Part shown: positions 56,660 to 63,484 of the stretch, piece after piece | How positions within the stretch are numbered: position 1 is the first letter of the stretch | Layout: each line of letters begins with the position of its first letter | Assembly (NCBI RefSeq): GCF_027587205.1 | Contig: NZ_JAPDOD010000042.1 | Location: forward strand, 1-64,000 | Source of the DNA: Solirubrobacter ginsenosidimutans | GTDB taxonomy: Bacteria; Actinomycetota; Thermoleophilia; Solirubrobacterales; Solirubrobacteraceae | Direction: 5' to 3' | Length of the DNA: 64,000 nucleotides | The notes under the pieces: generated by a model | Told to the model about the DNA's origin: nothing | What the model saw: only the letters and a program-made list of their open reading frames with translations | Database searches by the model: none | Translations under genes and position numbers: made by a program

Positions 56660-57622
56660 GTGCACGCGCCAGAGAAACTGCTGTTGGCGGCGCCGCGCGG
56701 CTACTGCGCCGGCGTCGATCGCGCCGTCCAGACCGTCGAGCGCGCGCTGGAGCTCCACGGCGCTCCGGTGTACGTCCGCAAGGAGATCGTGCACAACAAG
56801 CACGTCGTCGAGACGCTGCGCGAGCGCGGGGCGGTCTTCGTCGACGAGCTCGAGGACACGATCCCCGAGGGCGCGATCACCGTCTTCTCCGCCCACGGCG
56901 TCTCACCCGCGGTGCACGCGGACGCCGAGCGCCGCAATCTCGTGACGATCGACGCGACGTGCCCGCTGGTGACCAAGGTCCACCGCGAGGCGCTCAAGTT
57001 CGCCGCCGAGGGCTACACGATCGTGTTGATCGGTCATGCCGGCCACGAGGAGGTCGAGGGCACGATGGGCGAGGCGCCCGACCACATCGTGCTGATCGAG
57101 TCCGAGGCTGACGTGGACACGCTGGAGGTCGAGGACGAGCGCAAGCTCGCCTACATCTCCCAGACCACGCTCGCGGTCGACGAGACGCGCACGATCATCG
57201 CCCGCCTGCGCGAGCGCTTCCCGCATATCACGGGCCCGCGCACCGACGACATCTGTTACGCGACGACGAACCGCCAGGCCGCCGTGCGGCAGATGGCCGA
57301 GCAGTGCGACCTGGTGCTCGTGATCGGCTCCAAGAACTCCTCGAACTCGAACCGCTTGGTCGACGTCGCGCGCGACCTCGGCACGGCGTCCTACCTGATC
57401 GACGGCGCCGATCAGGTCCAGGAGGAGTGGCTCGAGGGCGCCCGCGTGGTCGGGATCTCGTCCGGCGCGTCCGCGCCGGAGGAGCTCGTCACCGCGCTGG
57501 TGGACTTCTTCCGCGCCCGCGGCACGACCGACGTGTCGGAATTCGAGGTCCTGCGCGAGGACGTCCGGTTCATGCTCCCCAAGCAGATCCGGCAGGCGAT
57601 GACTCAAGCGGGCGACGCCTGA
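56660..57622 (+). CDS. ispH: 4-hydroxy-3-methylbut-2-enyl diphosphate reductase
   Basis: A 320-aa Fe-S enzyme, last step of the MEP isoprenoid pathway, producing IPP and DMAPP. The three cluster cysteines are Cys16 (PRGYCAGVDRA), Cys101 (DATCPLVTK) and Cys199 (DICYATTNRQ). The substrate histidines are in HNKHVVE and GHAGHEE, and SKNSSNSNRL is also conserved. GTG 56660 fits the usual start a few residues before LLLAAPRG. Full length. No other MEP genes are in the window. Confidence 0.96.
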   Translation: MHAPEKLLLAAPRGYCAGVDRAVQTVERALELHGAPVYVRKEIVHNKHVVETLRERGAVFVDELEDTIPEGAITVFSAHGVSPAVHADAERRNLVTIDATCPLVTKVHREALKFAAEGYTIVLIGHAGHEEVEGTMGEAPDHIVLIESEADVDTLEVEDERKLAYISQTTLAVDETRTIIARLRERFPHITGPRTDDICYATTNRQAAVRQMAEQCDLVLVIGSKNSSNSNRLVDVARDLGTASYLIDGADQVQEEWLEGARVVGISSGASAPEELVTALVDFFRARGTTDVSEFEVLREDVRFMLPKQIRQAMTQAGDA

Positions 57623-58292
57623 GTCCCAGCGCGAGCAGCAGCACCCCGAACGCCAACACCACCAGCCCCGCCACGCTCACGATCCACGCGAGCCGGCCGA
57701 CCAGCTTGGCCTGAGCGCCCGCGCTGACCGAGGCGTCGATGCCGCGCGCGGCGTCGGCGTTCATCAGCACGACCTCCCAGCGGCCGCTGGAGTCCCAGTC
57801 GACGGTCTGGGTGCCGGTCCCGGTGACCTGCGCCAGCCAGAAGTCCTCCTTCGTGGGTGGCGCGGGGGATGCGTCTGAGCTGCCGGACGTCAGGTAGGTG
57901 GGGTTGAAGGGGGCGAACTCCACGTCCTGCAGCACGGCGCGGCCCGCGTCCCCGAGGTAGGCGGAGACCTGGGCGGGGCGGGCGACGCCGACGAAGACCG
58001 GCCGGTTGGTGTTCGAGCGCACCCGCAGCCGGAGGCGGTCGGCGCCGACGACGTCGAGGAAGCCTTCGTCGATCTGCACGTTCTCGCTGGTCACCGCGTA
58101 GGTGCCGGCCGCGATCCGGACGTATGCCGTGTTGAAGAAGCCGCCCGCGTCGCTCTTGCCGTTGGCCCAGTGCAGGACGATCGCGCCCGCCAGGATGGCC
58201 AGCGACGCCGTGGCGACCAGCGCGCCGATGATCACGAGGGCGAGCCGGCCGCCGGTGGGGCGACGGGTGTACTGGGGCGGCTGCGGGTTCAC
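57570..58292 (-). CDS. Two-helix membrane protein, paralogue A
   Basis: A 240-aa protein of unknown family. A short Pro/Gln N-terminus is followed by one membrane helix (LALVIIGALVATASLAILAG), a beta-rich extracytoplasmic region (about 55-195: YVRIAAGTYAVTSENVQID, RPVFVGVARPAQVSAYL), a second helix and a basic tail. It is clearly related to the next upstream gene (58289): both have VF/IFxGxAR, DVDAYL/QVSAYL, and V-V-MNADG/A-GxDASVSAGA. GTG 58292 overlaps that gene's stop (GTGA). The 3' end overlaps ispH by 53 bp. Confidence 0.72.
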   Translation of the reverse strand: MNPQPPQYTRRPTGGRLALVIIGALVATASLAILAGAIVLHWANGKSDAGGFFNTAYVRIAAGTYAVTSENVQIDEGFLDVVGADRLRLRVRSNTNRPVFVGVARPAQVSAYLGDAGRAVLQDVEFAPFNPTYLTSGSSDASPAPPTKEDFWLAQVTGTGTQTVDWDSSGRWEVVLMNADAARGIDASVSAGAQAKLVGRLAWIVSVAGLVVLAFGVLLLALGLRRRPLESSPAGSAWGA

Positions 58293-58972
58293 GCAGCGGG
58301 CATCGTGCCACGTCTCAGACCCGCGGCGAGCAGCCCGCCGCCGAGGGCGAGGAAGAGCGCGGCGGCGATCCACGCGGCGAGCTCGAGGTCGCCGAGGATC
58401 GGCAGCTTCGCGCCGGCGCTGACGCCGGCGTCGACGCCCGCGGAGCCGTCGGCGTTCATGACGACGACGGACCAGTTGCCGTCACGGACCTTCCACTCCA
58501 AGGGCTTGGCGCCGTCGCTGGTCGCGGCCCAGAAGGACTGGTCGGCGGGGCGGGCGGGCGTTTCGGTCCCGCGGGAGGTGCGGTAGGTCGGGTCGAACGG
58601 GTCGACGTCGAAGTCGGTCAGGGTCTTGTGGGCGGTGTTGCGGAGGTAGGCGTCGACGTCGCGGGTGCGGGCGATGCCGGTGAAGATCGGCTTGCTGTTG
58701 CGCGACTGCGCGGTGATCCGGACACGGCCGAGCGAGCCCGGGACGCCGTTGACGTCGAGGTCGTCGGTGGCGATCGCGCTCGTGGTGGTCACGAGGCGCT
58801 CGGTGGTGGTCGTGTAGTAGCCGGCGGCGTCCTGCTTGGACGTCGTCCACTGCAGGGCGGCGCCGGAGACGGCGGCCGTGGCGGAGAGGAAGAGGATCAG
58901 GCCGCCGGCGATGGCAGTGGCGAGGTGGCCGCCGGCGAGCGGGATTCTGGTTCGTGTGGCGGTCGTGGACAT
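58289..58972 (-). CDS. Two-helix membrane protein, paralogue B
   Basis: A 227-aa relative of the downstream gene with the same plan: helix one (ATAIAGGLILFLSATAAVSG), an outer beta-rich region, the WSVVVMNADGSAGVDAGVSAGA segment, helix two and a short basic end. The protein has no enzymatic motifs; the outer part could be a sensor or ligand-binding sandwich. ATG 58972 begins MSTTATRTRIPLAGG. It is the first gene of the pair and divergent from the TVP38-like gene. Confidence 0.72.
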   Translation of the reverse strand: MSTTATRTRIPLAGGHLATAIAGGLILFLSATAAVSGAALQWTTSKQDAAGYYTTTTERLVTTTSAIATDDLDVNGVPGSLGRVRITAQSRNSKPIFTGIARTRDVDAYLRNTAHKTLTDFDVDPFDPTYRTSRGTETPARPADQSFWAATSDGAKPLEWKVRDGNWSVVVMNADGSAGVDAGVSAGAKLPILGDLELAAWIAAALFLALGGGLLAAGLRRGTMPAA

Positions 58973-59053
58973 GTCGTTCAGGCTCCCAGCGCGCCGGCGG
59001 CGGCGCCTGGGCGGCAACCTGTGTCCATTCCGGGGGTTCTCCGTCGCCGGAGG

Positions 59054-59082
59054 TTCGCTTTTGCCCCCGGAGGCCGTACCCT
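59054..59082 (+). promoter_or_regulatory. Putative promoter TTCGCT-17-TACCCT
   Basis: TTCGCT (59054-59059) and TACCCT (59077-59082) are 17 bp apart. The -10 ends 8 nt before GTG 59091, again predicting a leaderless transcript. Confidence 0.45.
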
Positions 59083-59090
59083 CGGTCCCG

Positions 59091-59759
59091 GTGCGCCGCC
59101 GCCTCCTGCTCACATTCGCCGCGCTGGCGGCGGCCGCGCTGGTCATCTGGGCCGTCGAGCCGCTGCGCACCGCGCTCAGCCACGTCCTGCACGGGGACGT
59201 CGACGCGCTTCAAGCCCAGCTGCGCTCGCTCGGCGTGTGGGGCGGGTTCGTCGTCGTCGCGCTGATCCTCGCCCACTCGGTGATCTTCTTCCCGGCGGAG
59301 ATCGTCAACGCGACCGCCGGGCTGGCGTTCGGCTTCTGGGTCGCGTTCCCGATCGTGATGGTCTCGTGGGTGCTCTCGGGGCTGATCGCGTACTGGCTCG
59401 GGCGGATCGCCGGGCGTCCGCTGGCGGTGCGGCTGGCGGGCGAGAAGCGGGTGGCGACGGCCGAAGGGCTGATCGACCGCTCCGGCGCCCCCGCGCTGCT
59501 GCTCTCACGGCTCGTCCCGTTCGTGCCGTTCAGCCTCGTCGGCTACCTCGCCGGCGCCGCCCGCGTGCCGCTGTGGCGCTACACGTGGACGACGTTCATC
59601 GGCGTGATGCCGATCACCGCCGCCGCGACGTACCTCGGCCATGCGCTCGACAACCTGTCGGCGTCGGACCCACTGCTGTGGGTCGCGATCGGAGTGATGG
59701 TCCTGCTCACGGGCCTGACCGTGCACTCCGCGCGGCGGCTCAAGCGCTCAGCGCGCTGA
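59091..59759 (+). CDS. TVP38/TMEM64 (DedA-like) membrane protein
   Basis: A 222-aa integral membrane protein with about six helices. SVIFFPAEIVNATAGLAFGF and SRLVPFVPFSLVGYLAGAARVP with YTWTTFIG are the conserved reentrant-loop motifs of the TVP38/DedA (VTT) superfamily, several members of which are lipid scramblases or affect envelope lipids. GTG 59091 starts just before the first helix. Longer in-frame starts overlap the divergent gene. The last 20 bp overlap the Clp_N gene. Confidence 0.88.
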   Translation: MRRRLLLTFAALAAAALVIWAVEPLRTALSHVLHGDVDALQAQLRSLGVWGGFVVVALILAHSVIFFPAEIVNATAGLAFGFWVAFPIVMVSWVLSGLIAYWLGRIAGRPLAVRLAGEKRVATAEGLIDRSGAPALLLSRLVPFVPFSLVGYLAGAARVPLWRYTWTTFIGVMPITAAATYLGHALDNLSASDPLLWVAIGVMVLLTGLTVHSARRLKRSAR

Positions 59760-60204
59760 TCTTCGTGGTCAGCGCGGCGCGGTCCACGTCGGCGCACTCC
59801 AGCGCGCGGGGGACGGTGCCGGTTGGCGCACGCAAGGCGCCGAGCACGATGTGCTTGCTCGAGAGCCGCTTGTCGTCCTCGGCGATCCCCGCGCGCAGCG
59901 CGCGTTCGAGCACGAGCTTGGCGGACGTGCCGAACTTCGGGCGCTCGACGTAGGGGCTGAAGGCGACCGCGTCGGCCGTCACCCCCACGGCGGCGAGGCT
60001 GCGCGTGGTCTCGGCGACGAGCGCTTGGCTGAGGCCGTCGAAGTCGAGCCCGACGCTCGCCAAGGCCTGCGCGACCGGGCCGCCGCCGCGGGTGACGGCC
60101 AGCAGCAGGTGCTCGGCCTCGACATTGCTCGCGCCGAGGTCGCGGGCGATCTCGACGGCATCGCCGACCACCAGCCGCGCCTCACCCGTGAACTTGTTGA
60201 ACAT
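59740..60204 (-). CDS. Clp N-terminal-domain protein
   Basis: A 154-aa protein consisting only of the double Clp_N repeat found at the front of ClpA/ClpC: EHLLLAVTRGGGPVAQALASVG and KHIVLGALR are the two repeat cores. There is no AAA+ domain, so it may act as an adaptor or decoy for Clp-type unfoldases, or as a peptide sensor. Its ATG overlaps the stop of the small HTH gene by one base (TGATG); the two are almost certainly made together. Confidence 0.85.
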   Translation of the reverse strand: MFNKFTGEARLVVGDAVEIARDLGASNVEAEHLLLAVTRGGGPVAQALASVGLDFDGLSQALVAETTRSLAAVGVTADAVAFSPYVERPKFGTSAKLVLERALRAGIAEDDKRLSSKHIVLGALRAPTGTVPRALECADVDRAALTTKISALSA

Positions 60205-60431
60205 CAGCGTCTCCTCAGCTCCACGCCAGCGGCGATAAGCCGTTTGACGTGCTTCTTGTGCACCGCCTGCCGCGTGACCCCGAGCGCCTCCGCCACCTCA
60301 GGCCAGCTCCAGCCGGCGCGCATCGCGCGCTCGACCTCGGCGGCCTCGAGTTGCTCGGCGAGGCGTCGCAGCGCCACCACGGCGGCGAGGCCGTCCGCGG
60401 GGTCTTCGGGGGAGGTCAGGTCGATCAACAT
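60204..60431 (-). CDS. Small helix-turn-helix DNA-binding protein
   Basis: A 75-aa protein. AVVALRRLAEQLEAAEVERA is a helical dimer-like region, and WSWPEVAEALGVTRQAVHKK is a textbook HTH. The whole protein is little more than a DNA-binding unit, so the coupled Clp_N protein may supply sensing. ATG 60431 has a good promoter a few bases upstream (TTGACA-17-TACGGT) embedded in a four-site operator array, which suggests that this protein controls itself and the divergent phosphoesterase gene. Confidence 0.85.
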   Translation of the reverse strand: MLIDLTSPEDPADGLAAVVALRRLAEQLEAAEVERAMRAGWSWPEVAEALGVTRQAVHKKHVKRLIAAGVELRRR

Positions 60432-60434
60432 GGC

Positions 60435-60484
60435 GTTAGCAACCGTAGTTGACTAACTGCTCGTTGTCAACCTGAGTTGCTAAT
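60435..60484. promoter_or_regulatory. Symmetric four-site operator array, GTTn(2-4)AAC
   Basis: Four dyad sites: GTTAGCAAC (60435), GTTGACTAAC (60448), GTTGTCAAC (60463) and GTTGCTAAT (60476), spaced 13, 15 and 13 bp start to start. The whole array is a large dyad centred near 60459. It covers the minus-strand promoter TTGACA (60470-60465), 17-bp spacer, TACGGT (60447-60442), and the plus-strand -10 TAATCT (60481-60486). Confidence 0.7.
60442..60470 (-). promoter_or_regulatory. Promoter of the HTH-Clp_N operon
   Basis: TTGACA at 60470-60465 and TACGGT at 60447-60442 with exactly 17 bp between them: the best consensus promoter in the window. The start codon ATG 60431 is 10 nt after the -10, so the transcript is nearly leaderless. 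Confidence 0.65.
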
Positions 60485-60486
60485 CT
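60481..60486 (+). promoter_or_regulatory. Putative leaderless -10 box TAATCT
   Basis: TAATCT ends 8 nt before GTG 60495 and overlaps the fourth operator site. No -35 is clear. Confidence 0.45.
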
Positions 60487-60494
60487 GCCGCACC

Positions 60495-61199
60495 GTGACT
60501 CCGACCCTGATCGCGCAGCTCTCAGACCCGCACATCCGCCTCGATGACGCGGTCTCCCAGGCGGCGCTCGCCGCGGGAGTCGCCCGCGTCCTGACCTTGA
60601 ACCCCCTGCCCACGGCCGTGCTCGTCACCGGCGACATCGCCAACTCCGGCGACCCCCGCGAGCACGCCCGCGCCCTGGAGTTGCTCGCCCCGCTCCCGAT
60701 GCCCGTCCACCGCCTCGCCGGCAACCACGACCTCTTCGGCGAGCGCACCCGCTACGCGGTCGACGCCAAGGGCGTGCGGATCATCGCCTGCGACACCTCG
60801 ATCCCCGGCCGCGACGACGGCACGCTCGAGCTCGACTGGCTCGCCGAACGCCTCGCGGAGGACCGCGACACCCCGACGATCGTCGCCATGCACCACCCAC
60901 CGCTGCGCACCGGCCTGGCCTGGCTGGACGAGATCGGGCTGCCGTCTGCGGAACGAAGCGCGCTCGGCGAGCTGCTCGTGGCCGCCCCGAACGTGCGCCG
61001 CGTCGTCGCGGGCCACGTCCACCGGGTCATCCACGACACGCTGGGTGGGTGTGGCGTCATCACCTGCGCGTCGACCAACATCCAGTCGGGCCTGGACTTC
61101 ATCGCGACGGAGATGGTCCTGACGAGCGAACCGCCGTCGCTGTTGGTCCACGCTTTGCTCGACTCAGGTGACCTCGTCACCCACGTGCAGGCGATCTGA
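60495..61199 (+). CDS. Metallophosphoesterase (CpdA/GpdQ-like phosphodiesterase)
   Basis: A 234-aa calcineurin-like phosphoesterase. Metal motifs in order: LIAQLSDPHI, LVTGDIANSG, RLAGNHD, VAMHHPPL and VAGHVHR. The order and spacing resemble the class III cyclic-nucleotide or glycerophosphodiester phosphodiesterases (CpdA, GpdQ, Rv0805), so cAMP or a phosphodiester is the likely substrate. GTG 60495 is used; longer frames read through the operator. It shares the operator array with the divergent HTH/Clp_N operon. Confidence 0.9.
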   Translation: MTPTLIAQLSDPHIRLDDAVSQAALAAGVARVLTLNPLPTAVLVTGDIANSGDPREHARALELLAPLPMPVHRLAGNHDLFGERTRYAVDAKGVRIIACDTSIPGRDDGTLELDWLAERLAEDRDTPTIVAMHHPPLRTGLAWLDEIGLPSAERSALGELLVAAPNVRRVVAGHVHRVIHDTLGGCGVITCASTNIQSGLDFIATEMVLTSEPPSLLVHALLDSGDLVTHVQAI

Positions 61200-61213
61200 C
61201 GAGGGGTCCGTAC

Positions 61214-62344
61214 TCAGTGCTTGCTGTTCAACCAGGCGCGGACATCGTCCGCGTGCTCGTCGAGGCGCGGCGGGCGGTGGCGGATCGGGGGGCGCTCACC
61301 GTCGATCCGCAGCGGCGGGCGGATCAACGGGATTCCGTCGACCACCTCCGACGGCTCCATGCCCAGTTCCTCGGCCAGCGCGAACGCCTCGTCGATCTCG
61401 TTGATCGGCCCTGCCGGGACCTTGGCCGCCCGCAGCCGCTCGAGCCACACCGCGGCGGGCTGCGTGCGGAGTACCGACTCCAAAGCGGCGGCGAGCTCGT
61501 CGGCGTGCTCCACCCGCGACGTGTTGGTCGCGAAGCGCTCGTCCGGTTCCAGCCCGAGCACGCCGCAGAGGCGGGCGAACATGCGGTCGTTGCCGACGGC
61601 CACCGCGAGCGGGCGGTCGGCGGTCTCGTAGGTCTCGTAGGGGACGATGCTCGGATGGCGGTTCCCGCGCCGGCGCCCGCGCACGCCCGCCGCGACCCAC
61701 GCGGAGCCCTGGTTCAGCAGGCAGGTCAACGCCGAGTCCATCAGCGAGACCTCGACGTGGCGGCCGGCGCCGGTCCGCGCCCGCTCGACCAGCGCCGCCT
61801 GGATGCCGTTGGCGGCCAGCAGCCCGCAGACGAGGTCGACGACCGCCGTTCCCGCCTTCAAAGGCCGCCCGTCGGGCTCGCCGGTGACCGCCATCAGCCC
61901 GCCCATCGCCTGCAGCAGGAAGTCGTAGCCGGGCAGCGCGACGGCGTCGGAGGACGTCGTCCCGAACGCGGTCACCGAGCAGGAGACCAGGCCGGTGTTG
62001 CCCGCGGCCCGCAGGGCGTCGCCGTCCAATCCCCACGACTCGATCAGGCCCGGCCGGAAGGACTCGATCAGCACGTCGGCCCGCAAGCCCAGCTCGAGTG
62101 CGACGGCCCGGTCCTCCGCGTCCGCCAGATCGAGCGCGATCGACCGCTTGTTGCGGTTCAGGCCGAGGTAGTAGGTGCTCTCGCCTTCGTGCCACGGCGG
62201 GCCCCAGGCGCGGGTGTCGTCGCCGCCGTCCGGTCGCTCGACCTTGATCACGTCGGCGCCGAGGTCGCCGAGCAGCATCGCCGCAAGCGGCCCCGCGAGC
62301 ACCCGCGAGAAATCCGCGACAAGAATCCCTTCCAGCGGTGGCAT
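61214..62344 (-). CDS. CoA-transferase family III (CaiB/BaiF) protein
   Basis: A 376-aa family III CoA transferase that moves CoA between carboxylic acids. VADFSRVLAGPLAAMLLGDLGADVIKVE is the family's opening (seen here as FSRVLAGP and DLGADVIKVE), RNKRSIALDL follows, and the catalytic Asp is in VSLMDSAL (about 166). PLKAGTAVVDL and GNDRMFARLCGVLG are also typical. The acid substrate is unknown. ATG 62344 is preferred to GTG 62356. A phosphoesterase gene diverges 24 bp away. Confidence 0.92.
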   Translation of the reverse strand: MPPLEGILVADFSRVLAGPLAAMLLGDLGADVIKVERPDGGDDTRAWGPPWHEGESTYYLGLNRNKRSIALDLADAEDRAVALELGLRADVLIESFRPGLIESWGLDGDALRAAGNTGLVSCSVTAFGTTSSDAVALPGYDFLLQAMGGLMAVTGEPDGRPLKAGTAVVDLVCGLLAANGIQAALVERARTGAGRHVEVSLMDSALTCLLNQGSAWVAAGVRGRRRGNRHPSIVPYETYETADRPLAVAVGNDRMFARLCGVLGLEPDERFATNTSRVEHADELAAALESVLRTQPAAVWLERLRAAKVPAGPINEIDEAFALAEELGMEPSEVVDGIPLIRPPLRIDGERPPIRHRPPRLDEHADDVRAWLNSKH

Positions 62345-62352
62345 GGGCGGGC

Positions 62353-62362
62353 ACACTAGTGC
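62353..62362. promoter_or_regulatory. Back-to-back -10 boxes within ACACTAGTGC
   Basis: Minus-strand TAGTGT (62358-62353) ends 8 nt before ATG 62344. Plus-strand TAGTGC (62357-62362) ends 6 nt before ATG 62369. The two boxes share the central TA. Confidence 0.42.
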
Positions 62363-62368
62363 GCGAGC

Positions 62369-63484
62369 ATGCGGACCCTCGTCGTCTCAGATCTCCATCT
62401 CGGCCGCGCTGAGGGGAGCGACCTCCTGCGCCGCGCCGATCTGCGCGCCCCGCTGCTGGAGGCGCTCGCCGGTGTCGATCGCTTCGTCATCCTCGGCGAC
62501 GGGCTCGAGCTGCGCGAGGCCGCCCACCGCGACGCGATGGACATCGCCGCGCCGTTCTTCGCCGACGTGGGCGAGGCGCTTGGGCCTGAGAAGGAGCTGC
62601 TCATGCTCGCGGGCAACCACGATCACGGGATCGCCGCGGGCTGGATCGACGCGCGCCTGCAGAGCGAGCCGTCCGGCTTCCTCACCCTCGAGCAGCGCTT
62701 CCAGCCCGATGCGACCGGCCCGCTCGGGCGCCGCCTCGCCGAAGCCGCCCGCCCCGCCCAGCTGCAGTTCGCCTACCCGGGCATCTGGCTGCGCGACGAC
62801 GTCTACGCGATCCACGGCCACTACTCCGACGTCCACGCGACGGTGCCCACCTTCGAGCGCCTCGCGGCGGGCAGCATGGCCCGCTACGTCGCCAGGCTGC
62901 CCGAGCGCGGCGCGACCGCCGACGACTACGAGGCGGTCCTCAGCCCGCTCTACGCGTGGCTGCACGCCCTGACGCAGCGCGCCGACAACACCGTCGTCGC
63001 CGCGGGCGGGAGCGCGTCCGCGGGCACCTACGCGAAGCTCACCGCCAAGGACCGCCACAAGCGCCGGCAGACGCTCGCGCTCGCGCTCGGCTACCGCGCG
63101 GCGGTGTTCGGGCTCAACCGCGCCGGCCTCGGGCCGCTGGAGGCGAGCCTGACGCCCTCCGCATTGCGCCGCGGCTACCTGCGCGGCATCCGCGAGGTGA
63201 TCGAGCGCCTCGACATCCGCGCCGCCCACGTCATCTGGGGCCACTCGCACCGCTCCGGCCCGTGGCCGTCCGACGACCAGAGCGAGTGGGTCGCGGGCAC
63301 CGGCGCGCGCATCCTCAACACCGGGTCATGGGTCTATCAGCCGCACTTCCTCAGCCCGGAACCCAACGGCTCGCCCTACTGGCCGGGTACCGCGGTGATC
63401 GTCGAGGACACCGGCCCGCCCCGCCTCGTCCGCCTCCTCGGCGAACGCGGCCACGAAACCCTCAGGCCGCGAGACCGAGCGTGA
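62369..63484 (+). CDS. Metallophosphoesterase, LpxH/YbbF-like domain
   Basis: A 371-aa calcineurin-like phosphoesterase. LVVSDLHLGR, VILGDGLELRE, MLAGNHDHG, YAIHGHYSDVH and VIWGHSHRSGP supply the two-metal site. The second motif is GDGLE rather than GDxxD. The large insert (about 110-270) with many Arg and Ala helices is like UDP-diacylglucosamine hydrolase-type proteins, though Actinobacteria do not make lipid A, so another lipid or nucleotide phosphodiester is likely. Its tail overlaps the convergent redoxin gene by 23 bp. Confidence 0.87.
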   Translation: MRTLVVSDLHLGRAEGSDLLRRADLRAPLLEALAGVDRFVILGDGLELREAAHRDAMDIAAPFFADVGEALGPEKELLMLAGNHDHGIAAGWIDARLQSEPSGFLTLEQRFQPDATGPLGRRLAEAARPAQLQFAYPGIWLRDDVYAIHGHYSDVHATVPTFERLAAGSMARYVARLPERGATADDYEAVLSPLYAWLHALTQRADNTVVAAGGSASAGTYAKLTAKDRHKRRQTLALALGYRAAVFGLNRAGLGPLEASLTPSALRRGYLRGIREVIERLDIRAAHVIWGHSHRSGPWPSDDQSEWVAGTGARILNTGSWVYQPHFLSPEPNGSPYWPGTAVIVEDTGPPRLVRLLGERGHETLRPRDRA

